Source: Treponema sp. | Lineage (GTDB): Bacteria; Spirochaetota; Spirochaetia; Treponematales; Treponemataceae | Length of the DNA stretch: 64,000 nt | Assembly (NCBI GenBank): GCA_017940255.1 | Contig: JAGAZB010000005.1 | Span: 1 to 64,000 of the forward strand | Direction of reading: 5' to 3' | Part shown: positions 41,119 to 49,974 of the stretch, piece by piece | How positions within the stretch are numbered: the first letter of the stretch is position 1 | Layout of the letters: each line of letters opens with the position of its first letter | Notes under the pieces: generated by a model | Seen by the model: the letters and a program-made list of their open reading frames with translations, nothing else | Told to the model about the DNA's origin: nothing | The model's database searches: none | Made by a program: the position numbers and the translations under genes

Positions 41119-43038
41119 ATGAAAAAGAAAAGCTTGTTTTTGCTTGCTGCTGGTCTTTTGTGCTGTGGTGCATTGTATGCAAAGAGTCATTCTGCGGCAG
41201 AAGGCGTTGCCCAGAATATTCTTGTTGAACCAATTGAAGGTCTTTCCGAAGATTTTATGCGGGGTGTAGACATTAGTTCTCTGTACGAAATTGAGCAGAA
41301 CGGCGGAAAGTATTTTAATGCGGCAGGTCAGGAAGAAGATTTGTTTAAGATTCTTGCAGACAATGGAGTAAACTGGGTGCGCCTGCGTGTCTGGAATAAT
41401 CCTACAGATGGTGGTGGCTCAAATAATGTAGATGTTGATACAAAACTTGCAGTCCGTGCAAAAAAGGCTGGATTAAAACTTCTGGTAGACTTTCATTATT
41501 CAGATACCTGGGCAGATCCTGGAAAACAGCCAATTCCTTCAGAATGGAAAAAACTGAACGAAAAACAGTTGAACGCCGCTGTAGAAAACTATACCCGCGA
41601 ATCTCTTGAAGCATTTATTAAAGCAGGTGCCCGCCCGGATGCAGTTCAGATTGGAAATGAATTGAATAATGGTTTTATGTGGCCAATTGGAAAAATCTGG
41701 GGTAATGACGGCGAAAAGGTAGGTGGATTTAAAGCTTTTACAAGTCTCTTAAAGTCTGCTGTAAGCGGAGTGCGCGCTGCACAGGGTAATGGTGAAAAAA
41801 TTAAAATCATTGTGCATCTTGCAGATGGCGGAAATAACGACTTGTACCGCGCAGTTTTTGATCCTATTACACAGGCAAAGGTTGATTTTGATATTATCGG
41901 ACTTTCATTTTATACATATTGGCATGGTTCATGTACAGACTTGAAGCGCAACATGACAGATCTTTCAAAACGTTATGGAAAAGAACTTGCAGTTATGGAA
42001 ACAGCTTATGCCTTTACAAAAGAAGATGGTGATGAGCAGGGTAACGTTTTTATGGTTTATTCCGGCGATAATGATGGATACATTCCTTCTGTTCAGGGAC
42101 AGGCAACTGCTGTTCGCGATGTAATGGCTACTGTTGCTTCTGTAAAAGGTGGACTTGGCGTGTTTTACTGGGAACCGGCATGGATTCCTGTAAAGGGTGC
42201 TGGACTTTCTAAAACAGAAGGAGACACGTGGGAAAATCAGGCTATGTTTGACTATCATGGGCGTGCACTTCCTTCTCTTGCAGTATGGAATCTGGTTTAT
42301 GGAAATGACCGTGGTGCTGTAAATAATAAGTGGGGTGGTTCTGCAAAAAATGGCAGTGGTTTTGTTCCTTATGATATGGCAGACCCATTGAAGATTGTAA
42401 CTATGCCTGGTCTTGCTCCAATTCTCCCTAAAATGGTAAAAGTTGTCTATACAAACGATAAGGAAAACAACGTTATTGTTTCCTGGGAAAAACATGACTG
42501 GGCTTCTGAAAAAACACCACGTTTCATGAATCTTACAGGAAGCCTTTCTGGTTCTAGCTATAAAATAAACGCAGAAATTGAAATCAGTTCCCGCGTAAAT
42601 CTTATCGAAGATAATTCATGGGAAAGCGGAAAACTTGGTAAATGGAAACTCAACGGGTCAGATACTGCATGTTTTGTTGAAAATAACAAGAGTAATGCTC
42701 ATACAGGAAAATGGACATATAAATATTGGCTTGGACAGGGATTTAAATCGATTTTAACACAGGATTTTAAGGGGATTGATAACGGGACCTATGTAATGTC
42801 TATCTGGGCAATGGGTGGTGGTGGAGAAAAAGAAATCCGCTTCTTTGCAGCAAACTTTGACGGCACAAAAAAGCAGCTTTCAACAAAGATTGTAAATGAC
42901 GGCTGGCTTAACTGGAAGCAGTACAAAGTGGAAGTTCCGGTAACAAATAATCAGATTACAATTGGAATTTATCTGGATACTAATGCAGGAAATTGGGGTA
43001 ATTTTGACGATGTAGAACTTTACCTCAAAGATAACTAA
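41119..43038 (+). CDS. GH53 endo-beta-1,4-galactanase with C-terminal carbohydrate-binding domain
   Basis: A 639-residue secreted enzyme hydrolysing beta-1,4-galactan (pectin side chains, arabinogalactan I). Signal peptide 1-21 (ALYA). GH53 TIM barrel about 45-410 with RGVDISSLYEIE, NGVNWVRLRVWNNP, LLVDFHYSDTWADPGKQ, acid/base E181 (QIGNELNNG) and nucleophile E294 (AVMETAYAF). A short interdomain region leads to a beta-sandwich (about 490-639; NLIEDNSWESGKLGKWKLNG...NFDDVELYLKD), a pattern like CBM61, which binds galactan in other GH53 enzymes. Unlike the other two GH53 proteins here it has no lipobox, so it may be free in the periplasm or medium. First gene of a six-gene operon under O1. Confidence 0.93.
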   Translation: MKKKSLFLLAAGLLCCGALYAKSHSAAEGVAQNILVEPIEGLSEDFMRGVDISSLYEIEQNGGKYFNAAGQEEDLFKILADNGVNWVRLRVWNNPTDGGGSNNVDVDTKLAVRAKKAGLKLLVDFHYSDTWADPGKQPIPSEWKKLNEKQLNAAVENYTRESLEAFIKAGARPDAVQIGNELNNGFMWPIGKIWGNDGEKVGGFKAFTSLLKSAVSGVRAAQGNGEKIKIIVHLADGGNNDLYRAVFDPITQAKVDFDIIGLSFYTYWHGSCTDLKRNMTDLSKRYGKELAVMETAYAFTKEDGDEQGNVFMVYSGDNDGYIPSVQGQATAVRDVMATVASVKGGLGVFYWEPAWIPVKGAGLSKTEGDTWENQAMFDYHGRALPSLAVWNLVYGNDRGAVNNKWGGSAKNGSGFVPYDMADPLKIVTMPGLAPILPKMVKVVYTNDKENNVIVSWEKHDWASEKTPRFMNLTGSLSGSSYKINAEIEISSRVNLIEDNSWESGKLGKWKLNGSDTACFVENNKSNAHTGKWTYKYWLGQGFKSILTQDFKGIDNGTYVMSIWAMGGGGEKEIRFFAANFDGTKKQLSTKIVNDGWLNWKQYKVEVPVTNNQITIGIYLDTNAGNWGNFDDVELYLKDN

Positions 43039-43053
43039 TTCGGAGGAGTATAT

Positions 43054-44838
43054 ATGAAAAAAATACTATGTCTTTTAGCAGCCCTGCTTGTTCTGGGAAC
43101 TTTGTTTGCTCAAGAGGCAGATTCTGAATGGGATGACAGCTTTACAATTGATTTGGGTGAAGATTTATCTGATGCTATTTCTGATGCACCTGCAGAAGGC
43201 GGCGGAAACGGCAAAATGGCTAATGTAATTCAGGGAATCTGGATAGAAACAACAGGAAAAACAAATGCAATTATTCGTGATATTGCAAGCGGAGAAAAGT
43301 CTGGATACGAAATAGACAATCAGCATTTACTTTCGAATGCAAACTGGTGGTTCTGGGGGGATATAACAAAGAATTTCCATCTGGATGCAGAAATTGGTGT
43401 CTGGAACTTTGACAAGGTTCTTTATCAGGCAGACAGTTATGGTGCAAACATTCCTACTGTCACATGGGGCGACGGTTTTCAAAGTCTTGGGGAAATGATT
43501 TTCAGTCCTATTTATAACTGGAATGATAACGGAGTAGGTGCCTTTAATAAGCTTGGTTTTACTGTATCAAGTCCTTTTGTGAACGTAAAATTTGGTTATG
43601 GCGGGTTAAAGGCAAACGGAATGTCTGAATTCACTGGAATTTACAATGTTATAGACCGCTGGCTGGATGTGGGAAAAGGTTTTACAGAAATATCTAACGG
43701 TTCAAAGCTTCAGAAGTTTGGAGATGTAAAAATCAACGCTGTTGCTGCTTTCTCTAAAATGCGTGGAACCTACGGTATGTATGATATTCTTGATGCTAAA
43801 TTTGGAGACAATCTGCAGCTTGCTGCAACTTTCGGAAGCAAAACAAACGCTGAACAGCTCTTCTATTACAATACAGATAACGTAAATGCTGCATCCCTGT
43901 ATTTTCTTGTAAATCCTCTTGATTTCTTAAAACTTGAAGCGCATGCCCTTACAACTTTTGGTACAGAAATTGATTACGATGCACAGGCTTTTGCAGGCGC
44001 AGTTCGTGCAAGTTTACAGACAGAAAAACTTGAACTTGCCGTAAAAGGCAGCCTCGCCGGAGCAAATGTAAACTCTGTCTGGGGTAGTGATGGTCAGATT
44101 TATGATGACATCAATGCTGATACTCTGACAGGAACAGTAAACTTGAATTGGAATGTCTTAGACTTCCTTTCTGCAGGACTCGATGAAACTCTTACTTTTA
44201 ATGATACAGATAATCTTTCTGAAGGCCTCATGTCAATTAGAACTCAGCCTCTGCTTGATTTTTCACTCGCTCCACTTGCCGGTTTGGATTTGACTCTTGG
44301 AACATACTGTGTTCTTATATTAGACCGGCTTGCCCTGGAAACGTCTGAAAATCGTGAAATTGTTACAAAGTTCGAAGAAGCAGGACTTGAAATTACAGCA
44401 AAGGATCTTGCCCGCTATGTAAAGAAACTTACTTTTGATTATGGCATAACTTTTGATTTTGACGATTGGAAAGAAGGAAACGTTTACGAAACAACTGTTA
44501 CATACAATTCATTTATGGCAACTCTTGATATGACAGATTCCGTAAGTTTTCATGCCGGAGCTATTCTCCGCGATAAAAAAGAAGAAGATGCAACTTTTGT
44601 GCCTGTCGGATTTGCACTCGGCGCAAAATTTAATAACGTATCTTTCCTGCCTGGTCACCCGGCTTTCTGGATGCATTTTTGCTATGGCATGAACCCGTAT
44701 TCAGAGAATAATTACAGTCTTTATCGTGCAGACAACTGGATGAACAAGGCACCTCATCGTACCTATCTTCTAAACAGTTTGTATGAAGATTATACAACAA
44801 GCCAGATAGCACTCGGATTTATCTGGGATCTGCAGTAG
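43054..44838 (+). CDS. Outer-membrane beta-barrel, probable galactan-oligosaccharide porin
   Basis: A 594-residue exported protein with signal peptide (1-19, TLFA) and an acidic mature N-terminus. The remainder is a long series of amphipathic, aromatic-flanked beta-strands (NWWFWGDITKNFHLDAEIGVW; FVNVKFGYGGLKANG; FDDWKEGNVYETTVTYNSFMATLDM) and the last strand ends in an aromatic-rich IALGFIWDLQ, typical of outer-membrane barrels. The family is not one I can name. Its place between galactanase and lipoprotein genes suggests uptake of oligosaccharides, playing the part SusC-type proteins play in Bacteroidetes, though it shows no TonB box or plug. GGAGGAG before the ATG. Confidence 0.72.
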   Translation: MKKILCLLAALLVLGTLFAQEADSEWDDSFTIDLGEDLSDAISDAPAEGGGNGKMANVIQGIWIETTGKTNAIIRDIASGEKSGYEIDNQHLLSNANWWFWGDITKNFHLDAEIGVWNFDKVLYQADSYGANIPTVTWGDGFQSLGEMIFSPIYNWNDNGVGAFNKLGFTVSSPFVNVKFGYGGLKANGMSEFTGIYNVIDRWLDVGKGFTEISNGSKLQKFGDVKINAVAAFSKMRGTYGMYDILDAKFGDNLQLAATFGSKTNAEQLFYYNTDNVNAASLYFLVNPLDFLKLEAHALTTFGTEIDYDAQAFAGAVRASLQTEKLELAVKGSLAGANVNSVWGSDGQIYDDINADTLTGTVNLNWNVLDFLSAGLDETLTFNDTDNLSEGLMSIRTQPLLDFSLAPLAGLDLTLGTYCVLILDRLALETSENREIVTKFEEAGLEITAKDLARYVKKLTFDYGITFDFDDWKEGNVYETTVTYNSFMATLDMTDSVSFHAGAILRDKKEEDATFVPVGFALGAKFNNVSFLPGHPAFWMHFCYGMNPYSENNYSLYRADNWMNKAPHRTYLLNSLYEDYTTSQIALGFIWDLQ

Positions 44839-44868
44839 CCCTGGGCTACCTAACTAACGAGGATGAAT

Positions 44869-45333
44869 ATGAAAAGAAAACTGATAAAAAACTTATGTCT
44901 TGTTTCATTTCTTGCGGCAATTGTTATGCTAAGTTCCTGTGCTAATCCGAATGGATTGCACAATCAGACAGCTGCAAAGGTAACTTTTGTTTTTAAGAAT
45001 TTTGGAACAATCAGCGGAGATTACACAATTCCCGGAAATTTTAACAATTGGGATTATTCAAAAACTTTAGTAACTATGAAGGATGGAAACGGCACTTCTG
45101 AGGCAATTACGGTTGCGGATTCAAATATTGAATTTACACTGATTCTAACAAACGATTCCAGCTGGCTCAGACTGTGGTATTCAGCAGGTGAGCTTGAAGG
45201 AAACGGTGTAGACCGTGGAACTGCGGGAAATCCGTATCAGAATTTTTACTTTGACGGATTAGATTTGAATGCAGGTGAAATTACCCTGGTAATAGATGGC
45301 GCAAATGTTACGGCAACGCCAGTAGTAGAGTAG
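44869..45333 (+). CDS. Small lipoprotein with starch-binding-like (CBM20/48-type) fold
   Basis: A 154-residue lipoprotein (signal ends MLSSC, Cys about 24). The mature part has KVTFVFKNF..GDYTIPGNFNNWDYSKTLVTM, the VxGxFNxWD pattern of CBM48/CBM20-like domains, suggesting glycan binding at the cell surface. I chose ATG 44869, six bases after ACGAGG; ATG 44863 touches the ribosome site. Third gene of the galactanase operon, so galactan rather than starch is the likely ligand, by context only. Confidence 0.68.
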   Translation: MKRKLIKNLCLVSFLAAIVMLSSCANPNGLHNQTAAKVTFVFKNFGTISGDYTIPGNFNNWDYSKTLVTMKDGNGTSEAITVADSNIEFTLILTNDSSWLRLWYSAGELEGNGVDRGTAGNPYQNFYFDGLDLNAGEITLVIDGANVTATPVVE

Positions 45334-45351
45334 TGGAAGGGGGCATAAAAG

Positions 45352-46833
45352 ATGAAAAAAACAAATATCCTGGTGAAAACTGTATTAGTTTCGACAATGA
45401 CTGCTCTTTTTGCAACTGCCTTTACAGCCTGTGAAAATCTGCAGGGCTCACTAAGTTCTTCTATGCAGGCAGAATTAAATGAACAGACAGGTACTGCTTC
45501 TTACGACTATAAAACCTGGTATTACAATGGTTACAGCGGAGAAGATATGACTTCTGCCGACGCACAGACTCTCTGTGTAAACTTTGGTCAGAAAGTATAT
45601 CTGAAATCTGTTAATCCTTCCGGAAAGTTTGTAATTACTTATACAGATTCAGATGGAGACACTGCAACTAAGAGCATTACTTCTTTGGGCGGTGGTTTTT
45701 CTCCAGACTGTATTTCTTATTATCTGGATATGAGTCCTGTAACACGACTTTTGGACGGAATTACTAGCTCAGCAACTGTTGATATAAAAATGAGTGGATT
45801 TTACTGTGCAGAAGGAGAACAGACCGATCGTCCAATAGCTGCCTTTGAACTTTCGGCTCTTCAGGTTCGGCCGCTCTTCACTGCAACCAAGTTCGATTTT
45901 TCAACTGTTGACTTCAGTACGTCATCCAGTTTTGAAATCCCATTTACAGGCAGCCTTACCTTAAATGAAGAAGGAAGTTCAGTTACAGGAAGCGATTCAA
46001 GTGGAAAAAGCTACGAGTTTTCAGTTTCTGTAAAAGATAAGTCACTGGTTCTTAATCCGAACTTTTCTGAAGCACCGGCTGATAAAACAGTCATCAAAGC
46101 GGAACTCAAGGGAATCTGTGCCGAGGGTGCAGGCGAGCCTTACAAAAAGACAATGACCCTTAATTTTATAAAGCATCTTATTGCAATCGACGGTCTGGAA
46201 GATACAAACTGGACTTCTTCTTATACCCTCTCCATTGCAGATGAAAGTGGTGATACCGCCGCCGAAGGTGCAGACGGAAATATCTACACAACCGACTGCG
46301 ACATTACAAAACTTGCAGTTACAAATGATGAAGATAATCTGTATCTGGGAATTTGGGGCTCGTTAAATTCAACTTGGAGCGACGGTTTTGCTTTTATGAT
46401 TTCTAAAGACCATTCTTCTGATATTGCATACGTAACTGGAAAAGAAACATTCAATTTTGCAGATTCAGTAACATTTGGCCGCGAAAGTCTTGCACACGGA
46501 AAACCTGATTTTTACATGTATCACAAGCCTCAAAGTAATGAAGTTGGGGCATGGGTAGAAAGTGACACGACTACGGCCTCTGCTGTAACGGTAGAAGCCG
46601 CAGCCGATTCATCTTCTACCTTTATGGAATATGCCATTCCTATGACAGAACTTGCAAAGGCAGGGATAGCTGTTGGAGATGAAGTACATATTGCCGCAAT
46701 ATTCTCTGCTCATTGGGATGCAGGCATTTTTGCCTCAGATGTTGTTCCAGATGCAGTAGCTTCAACCTTAAGTGAAAATCACGGAAGCATTGTACTGAAT
46801 TTCCAGAACGGATTTTCTTACACAGTAAAATAA
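45352..46833 (+). CDS. Surface lipoprotein with C-terminal CBM9-like domain
   Basis: A 493-residue lipoprotein (TACENLQG, Cys about 26). The middle part (about 40-275) is beta-rich and unassigned. Residues about 280-493 resemble CBM9/DOMON-like carbohydrate-binding domains: IDGLEDTNWTSSYTLSIAD, DCDITKLAVTNDEDNLYLGIWGSL, FMEYAIPMTELAKAGIAVGDEVHIAAIFSA. Fourth gene of the galactanase operon. A surface glycan-capture role, comparable to SusD/E/F proteins, is inferred from position and domain, not homology to those proteins. Confidence 0.7.
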   Translation: MKKTNILVKTVLVSTMTALFATAFTACENLQGSLSSSMQAELNEQTGTASYDYKTWYYNGYSGEDMTSADAQTLCVNFGQKVYLKSVNPSGKFVITYTDSDGDTATKSITSLGGGFSPDCISYYLDMSPVTRLLDGITSSATVDIKMSGFYCAEGEQTDRPIAAFELSALQVRPLFTATKFDFSTVDFSTSSSFEIPFTGSLTLNEEGSSVTGSDSSGKSYEFSVSVKDKSLVLNPNFSEAPADKTVIKAELKGICAEGAGEPYKKTMTLNFIKHLIAIDGLEDTNWTSSYTLSIADESGDTAAEGADGNIYTTDCDITKLAVTNDEDNLYLGIWGSLNSTWSDGFAFMISKDHSSDIAYVTGKETFNFADSVTFGRESLAHGKPDFYMYHKPQSNEVGAWVESDTTTASAVTVEAAADSSSTFMEYAIPMTELAKAGIAVGDEVHIAAIFSAHWDAGIFASDVVPDAVASTLSENHGSIVLNFQNGFSYTVK

Positions 46834-46850
46834 CAAGGGAGAATGACGAA

Positions 46851-48104
46851 ATGAAAAAAAATAAAATGATTAAATCACTTTTATCTTCTGCAATGTTTGC
46901 AAGTGCATTAATTATGGTTTCCTGTTCAGATATTCCCTCTCATCCGTCTGATTCAGAAACAAGAGTTGCCGGTTCAATTTCCTGCACCGTAGATGATACA
47001 ACAGTTGTAATTAATCCTCTTGATTCTTATTTGGGAAATAGTTTTATAAGGGGATTTGATACATCAGCTGATACAGAACAGTCTGTAAGCTATAAAAATA
47101 CTTCCGGTAACGACTGCGATCTTTATGAAACTCTTTATGAGTTTGGCGTAAACTGGGTGCGCTTAAGAGTCTGGAACAATCCGGCTTCAAGCAAAAATCC
47201 TTCAGTTCCTGGAAAATCTGATAAAAGCACAGTCGTTGCTCAGGCTGTTCGTGCAAAGGCAGCCGGACACAAAGTTCTGCTGGACTTTCATTATTCAGAT
47301 TATTGGGCAGATCCAGGAAAACAGTTAATCCCGGAAGTATGGCTTAATTATACAACTTCGGACCAGATGGCAGATGCAGTCAGTGATTACACAACAGAGG
47401 TTCTTGAAGCAATGGTAGATGCGGGAGCACAACCGGACATGATTCAAATTGGAAACGAAATAAGCAGCGGAATGCTGAAGCATAAGGCACTTGATTCCAG
47501 CGAAAATCCTACTGACGCAGCCGATGCTGTTCGCGGTGATTTTTGCAGTGCAAATTACTTTAAGTACCTTGCTGCCGGAATAGAAGCTGCCCGTGCAGCC
47601 TGCCCGGATGCAAAAATCATGCTGCATTTTACAGACATTGAGCGTAATAATCCTTTGAACTATCTTGAAAAGTTTTCGGATCTTGATTACGACATTGTAG
47701 GCCTTTCTTATTATGCAGAGTGGGCAAGTCATGGAACTCTTGCTTCTTTAGGAACAAAAATTGCAGAAATAAAAGAAACTTATAAAAAAGATGTTCTGGT
47801 TGCAGAAACTAATGCACATTACAAATATTCAGATGAAAACGATGTTCTTTCTGAACAGCACACTGCCAATCTTGTAAATGCAGATGGTGCTGTTTATGCG
47901 GGCATTCTTACAAATGCAGATGGCGAAATTATTGCTTCTGTACAAAATCAAGCTAATATTGTGCGGGCAATTATCGATGTAACAGCTAAAAATGGCGGAA
48001 TCGGCGTGTTCGAGTGGGGAGGCGAATACCTGGGGGCATGGAATTCTATGTTTGCGGGTAGTGGAAAGCCGCTTGCAAGTCTTGCTGTATTTAATATTCA
48101 GTAA
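46851..48104 (+). CDS. GH53 endo-beta-1,4-galactanase, lipoprotein form
   Basis: A 417-residue lipoprotein (MVSC, C25) with a single GH53 catalytic domain (about 62-415). Motifs FIRGFDTSADTEQ, NWVRLRVWNNP, LLDFHYSDYWADPGKQLIP, acid/base E203 (QIGNEISSG) and nucleophile E319 (VAETNAHY) are intact. The chain ends directly after the barrel, so no binding module is attached. Probably anchored to a membrane face, giving a division of labour with the soluble galactanase and the third, larger one. Fifth gene of the operon. Confidence 0.92.
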   Translation: MKKNKMIKSLLSSAMFASALIMVSCSDIPSHPSDSETRVAGSISCTVDDTTVVINPLDSYLGNSFIRGFDTSADTEQSVSYKNTSGNDCDLYETLYEFGVNWVRLRVWNNPASSKNPSVPGKSDKSTVVAQAVRAKAAGHKVLLDFHYSDYWADPGKQLIPEVWLNYTTSDQMADAVSDYTTEVLEAMVDAGAQPDMIQIGNEISSGMLKHKALDSSENPTDAADAVRGDFCSANYFKYLAAGIEAARAACPDAKIMLHFTDIERNNPLNYLEKFSDLDYDIVGLSYYAEWASHGTLASLGTKIAEIKETYKKDVLVAETNAHYKYSDENDVLSEQHTANLVNADGAVYAGILTNADGEIIASVQNQANIVRAIIDVTAKNGGIGVFEWGGEYLGAWNSMFAGSGKPLASLAVFNIQ

Positions 48105-48119
48105 AAATCAGGAGCGGAT

Positions 48120-49814
48120 ATGAAAAAAACAAGGCTACTTCTTGGATCAATTGTGGCTTTTGCAATTACTTGTATGTGTCTTTCATCCTGCAATTTTTCA
48201 TCTGTAAGCACAAGTTCATCAGAAACAGAAAAAATAGATAAAACAAGAGATACTCCAGCAGCTGATGATACAGAAGATGATGAATCAGATGATACTGAAG
48301 ATGATGAAAATACTGGAACTACAGAACTTGTTTCTCAAGATTCAATTACTGTAAATGCAATTTCTGTTTCTCTTGATGAAAACTTTATCCGTGGTTTTGA
48401 TGCCTCTGAGGTAGATTTTTACGAAACTGAAAAATCTATTTCCTGGCGCGATACCGACGGTACAACAAAAGATTTCTTTGCAATTTTAAAAAATCACGGA
48501 ATAAATACGGTTCGTCTGCGCATCTGGAATGACCCTACGCAATTTTCTTCGACTGTTAATACAGGCATGAACGATTTAGACCGTACAATCAGTATGGCAA
48601 AGCGTGTAAAAGAAGCCGGACTTGATTTAATGCTGGATTTTCATTATTCCGACACCTGGGCAGACCCGGGACGGCAGATTGTTCCTGCTGCATGGAAAGA
48701 GTTGGAAAGTGCATCAGATGTTGCTTCTGCATTGAGTGCTTACACTAGCAGCGTGCTTGAAGCAGTACAAAGTCAGGCTGGAATTACTCCAAAATATGTG
48801 CAGGTTGGAAACGAAATCAATTCTGGCATGCTGCTTGCAACGGGCGGAACAAGCACAAGCGATAACACTGCAACCGGTACTTTTGCATACGCGGGCGGAT
48901 GTGCAGATCCTGCAACAAATCTTGTTTCGTATCTGAGTGCTGGTGCAGATGCGGTTCACAATTTTGATAGCAGCATAAAGGTTGTAATTCATCTGGCGTC
49001 TACTGGTAGTGATTTATCATGGTTCTTTAAACGTATCAGCAGTGTGAATTACGATATAATCGGAATTTCTTATTATCCTTGGGAAAGTGGACATGGAACA
49101 ATCTCTGATTTGAAAAACAACATTTCTACTTTAAAAGGTACTTTTTCTAAAGACGTTATGGTTGTGGAGTGTTCTTCTCATTGGAAAGATGAAAGTTCAA
49201 AATCTGCGCAGAATTATACATATCAGCACATGATAGATCCTTCTACTGCTTCTGTTTATTCAGATTTGGAAACAGCAATCAGCGGTTCTACATCTTATAT
49301 AAAGGGAAGTGTCCAGAATCAGGCAAATGTAATTCGTCATATTATCGAAGAAACTGCCGCTTCTGGTGGAATTGGAGTTTTTGCCTGGGGTGGCGATTTA
49401 TACGGTAACTACAAATGGGGAATGTTCGATTCTTCTGCGGTGGCCTTGTCCAGTCTGGATGTTTTTAATGTTACAGGCACAAGTTCAGAAGATACTGACA
49501 GCCTGGAATTTCCTTATGAGGAAGATGTAACAGGAACCGGTGCTAATGCGCTGCTCTTACAGGCTGATGCCTTTAGTTCTATATCGGGCGGTACTGTTAC
49601 TGTCAGTTTTGTCTGGAAATCTTCAGCTGATGGTGCTGGCAGCGGTGGTCCTAGTTGTGGGGCAGGTTCTTCGTGGCCTACAGTGAATTGGGCCGATAGT
49701 GTTGGTACAGCAACTTTTAGTGGTGAATCCTTGAGCGCGTTAAAAGAAAACGGACTTACTGTATGGATTCCTGATGGAGTGACTTATACAATTACCGTTT
49801 CTTATAGTTCATAA
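48120..49814 (+). CDS. GH53 endo-beta-1,4-galactanase with acidic linker and C-terminal module
   Basis: A 564-residue lipoprotein (LSSC, C24). A Ser/Thr and then Asp/Glu-rich spacer (about 30-70; DDTEDDESDDTEDDE) separates lipid anchor and GH53 barrel (about 85-460). Acid/base E232 (QVGNEINSG), nucleophile E350 (VVECSSHW). A C-terminal module (about 480-564) ends SLSALKENGLTVWIPDGVTYTITVSYSS and resembles the end of the lipoprotein encoded next (SDFISALKTNGLYV...TVTVDYIAQ), so the two may share a glycan-binding domain. The long acidic spacer suits reach from the outer membrane. Last gene of the O1 operon. Confidence 0.92.
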   Translation: MKKTRLLLGSIVAFAITCMCLSSCNFSSVSTSSSETEKIDKTRDTPAADDTEDDESDDTEDDENTGTTELVSQDSITVNAISVSLDENFIRGFDASEVDFYETEKSISWRDTDGTTKDFFAILKNHGINTVRLRIWNDPTQFSSTVNTGMNDLDRTISMAKRVKEAGLDLMLDFHYSDTWADPGRQIVPAAWKELESASDVASALSAYTSSVLEAVQSQAGITPKYVQVGNEINSGMLLATGGTSTSDNTATGTFAYAGGCADPATNLVSYLSAGADAVHNFDSSIKVVIHLASTGSDLSWFFKRISSVNYDIIGISYYPWESGHGTISDLKNNISTLKGTFSKDVMVVECSSHWKDESSKSAQNYTYQHMIDPSTASVYSDLETAISGSTSYIKGSVQNQANVIRHIIEETAASGGIGVFAWGGDLYGNYKWGMFDSSAVALSSLDVFNVTGTSSEDTDSLEFPYEEDVTGTGANALLLQADAFSSISGGTVTVSFVWKSSADGAGSGGPSCGAGSSWPTVNWADSVGTATFSGESLSALKENGLTVWIPDGVTYTITVSYSS

Positions 49815-49835
49815 AAAATAAAAATAAAAATTTAT

Positions 49836-49938
49836 TTGACAGTATGAAATTCTGTGTTATTATTAAAATGTAATCAACACGTGTAAATTACACAATTTGA
49901 TTGCAATTTTTTTTTGGAGCTGAATCAACACGTGTAAA
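49836..49938 (+). promoter_or_regulatory. Promoter with two LacI-type operators O2 and O3
   Basis: TTGACA (49836-49841), a 16-nt spacer and TATTAT (49858-49863). Identical operators TCAACACGTGTAAA at 49874-49887 (O2) and 49925-49938 (O3); centres are 51 bp apart, near five helical turns, which would allow looping. AGGAGG and ATG 49975 follow. Confidence 0.75.
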
Positions 49939-49974
49939 CAAGAAATTAATAACGTTATTTATTAGGAGGAAAAA

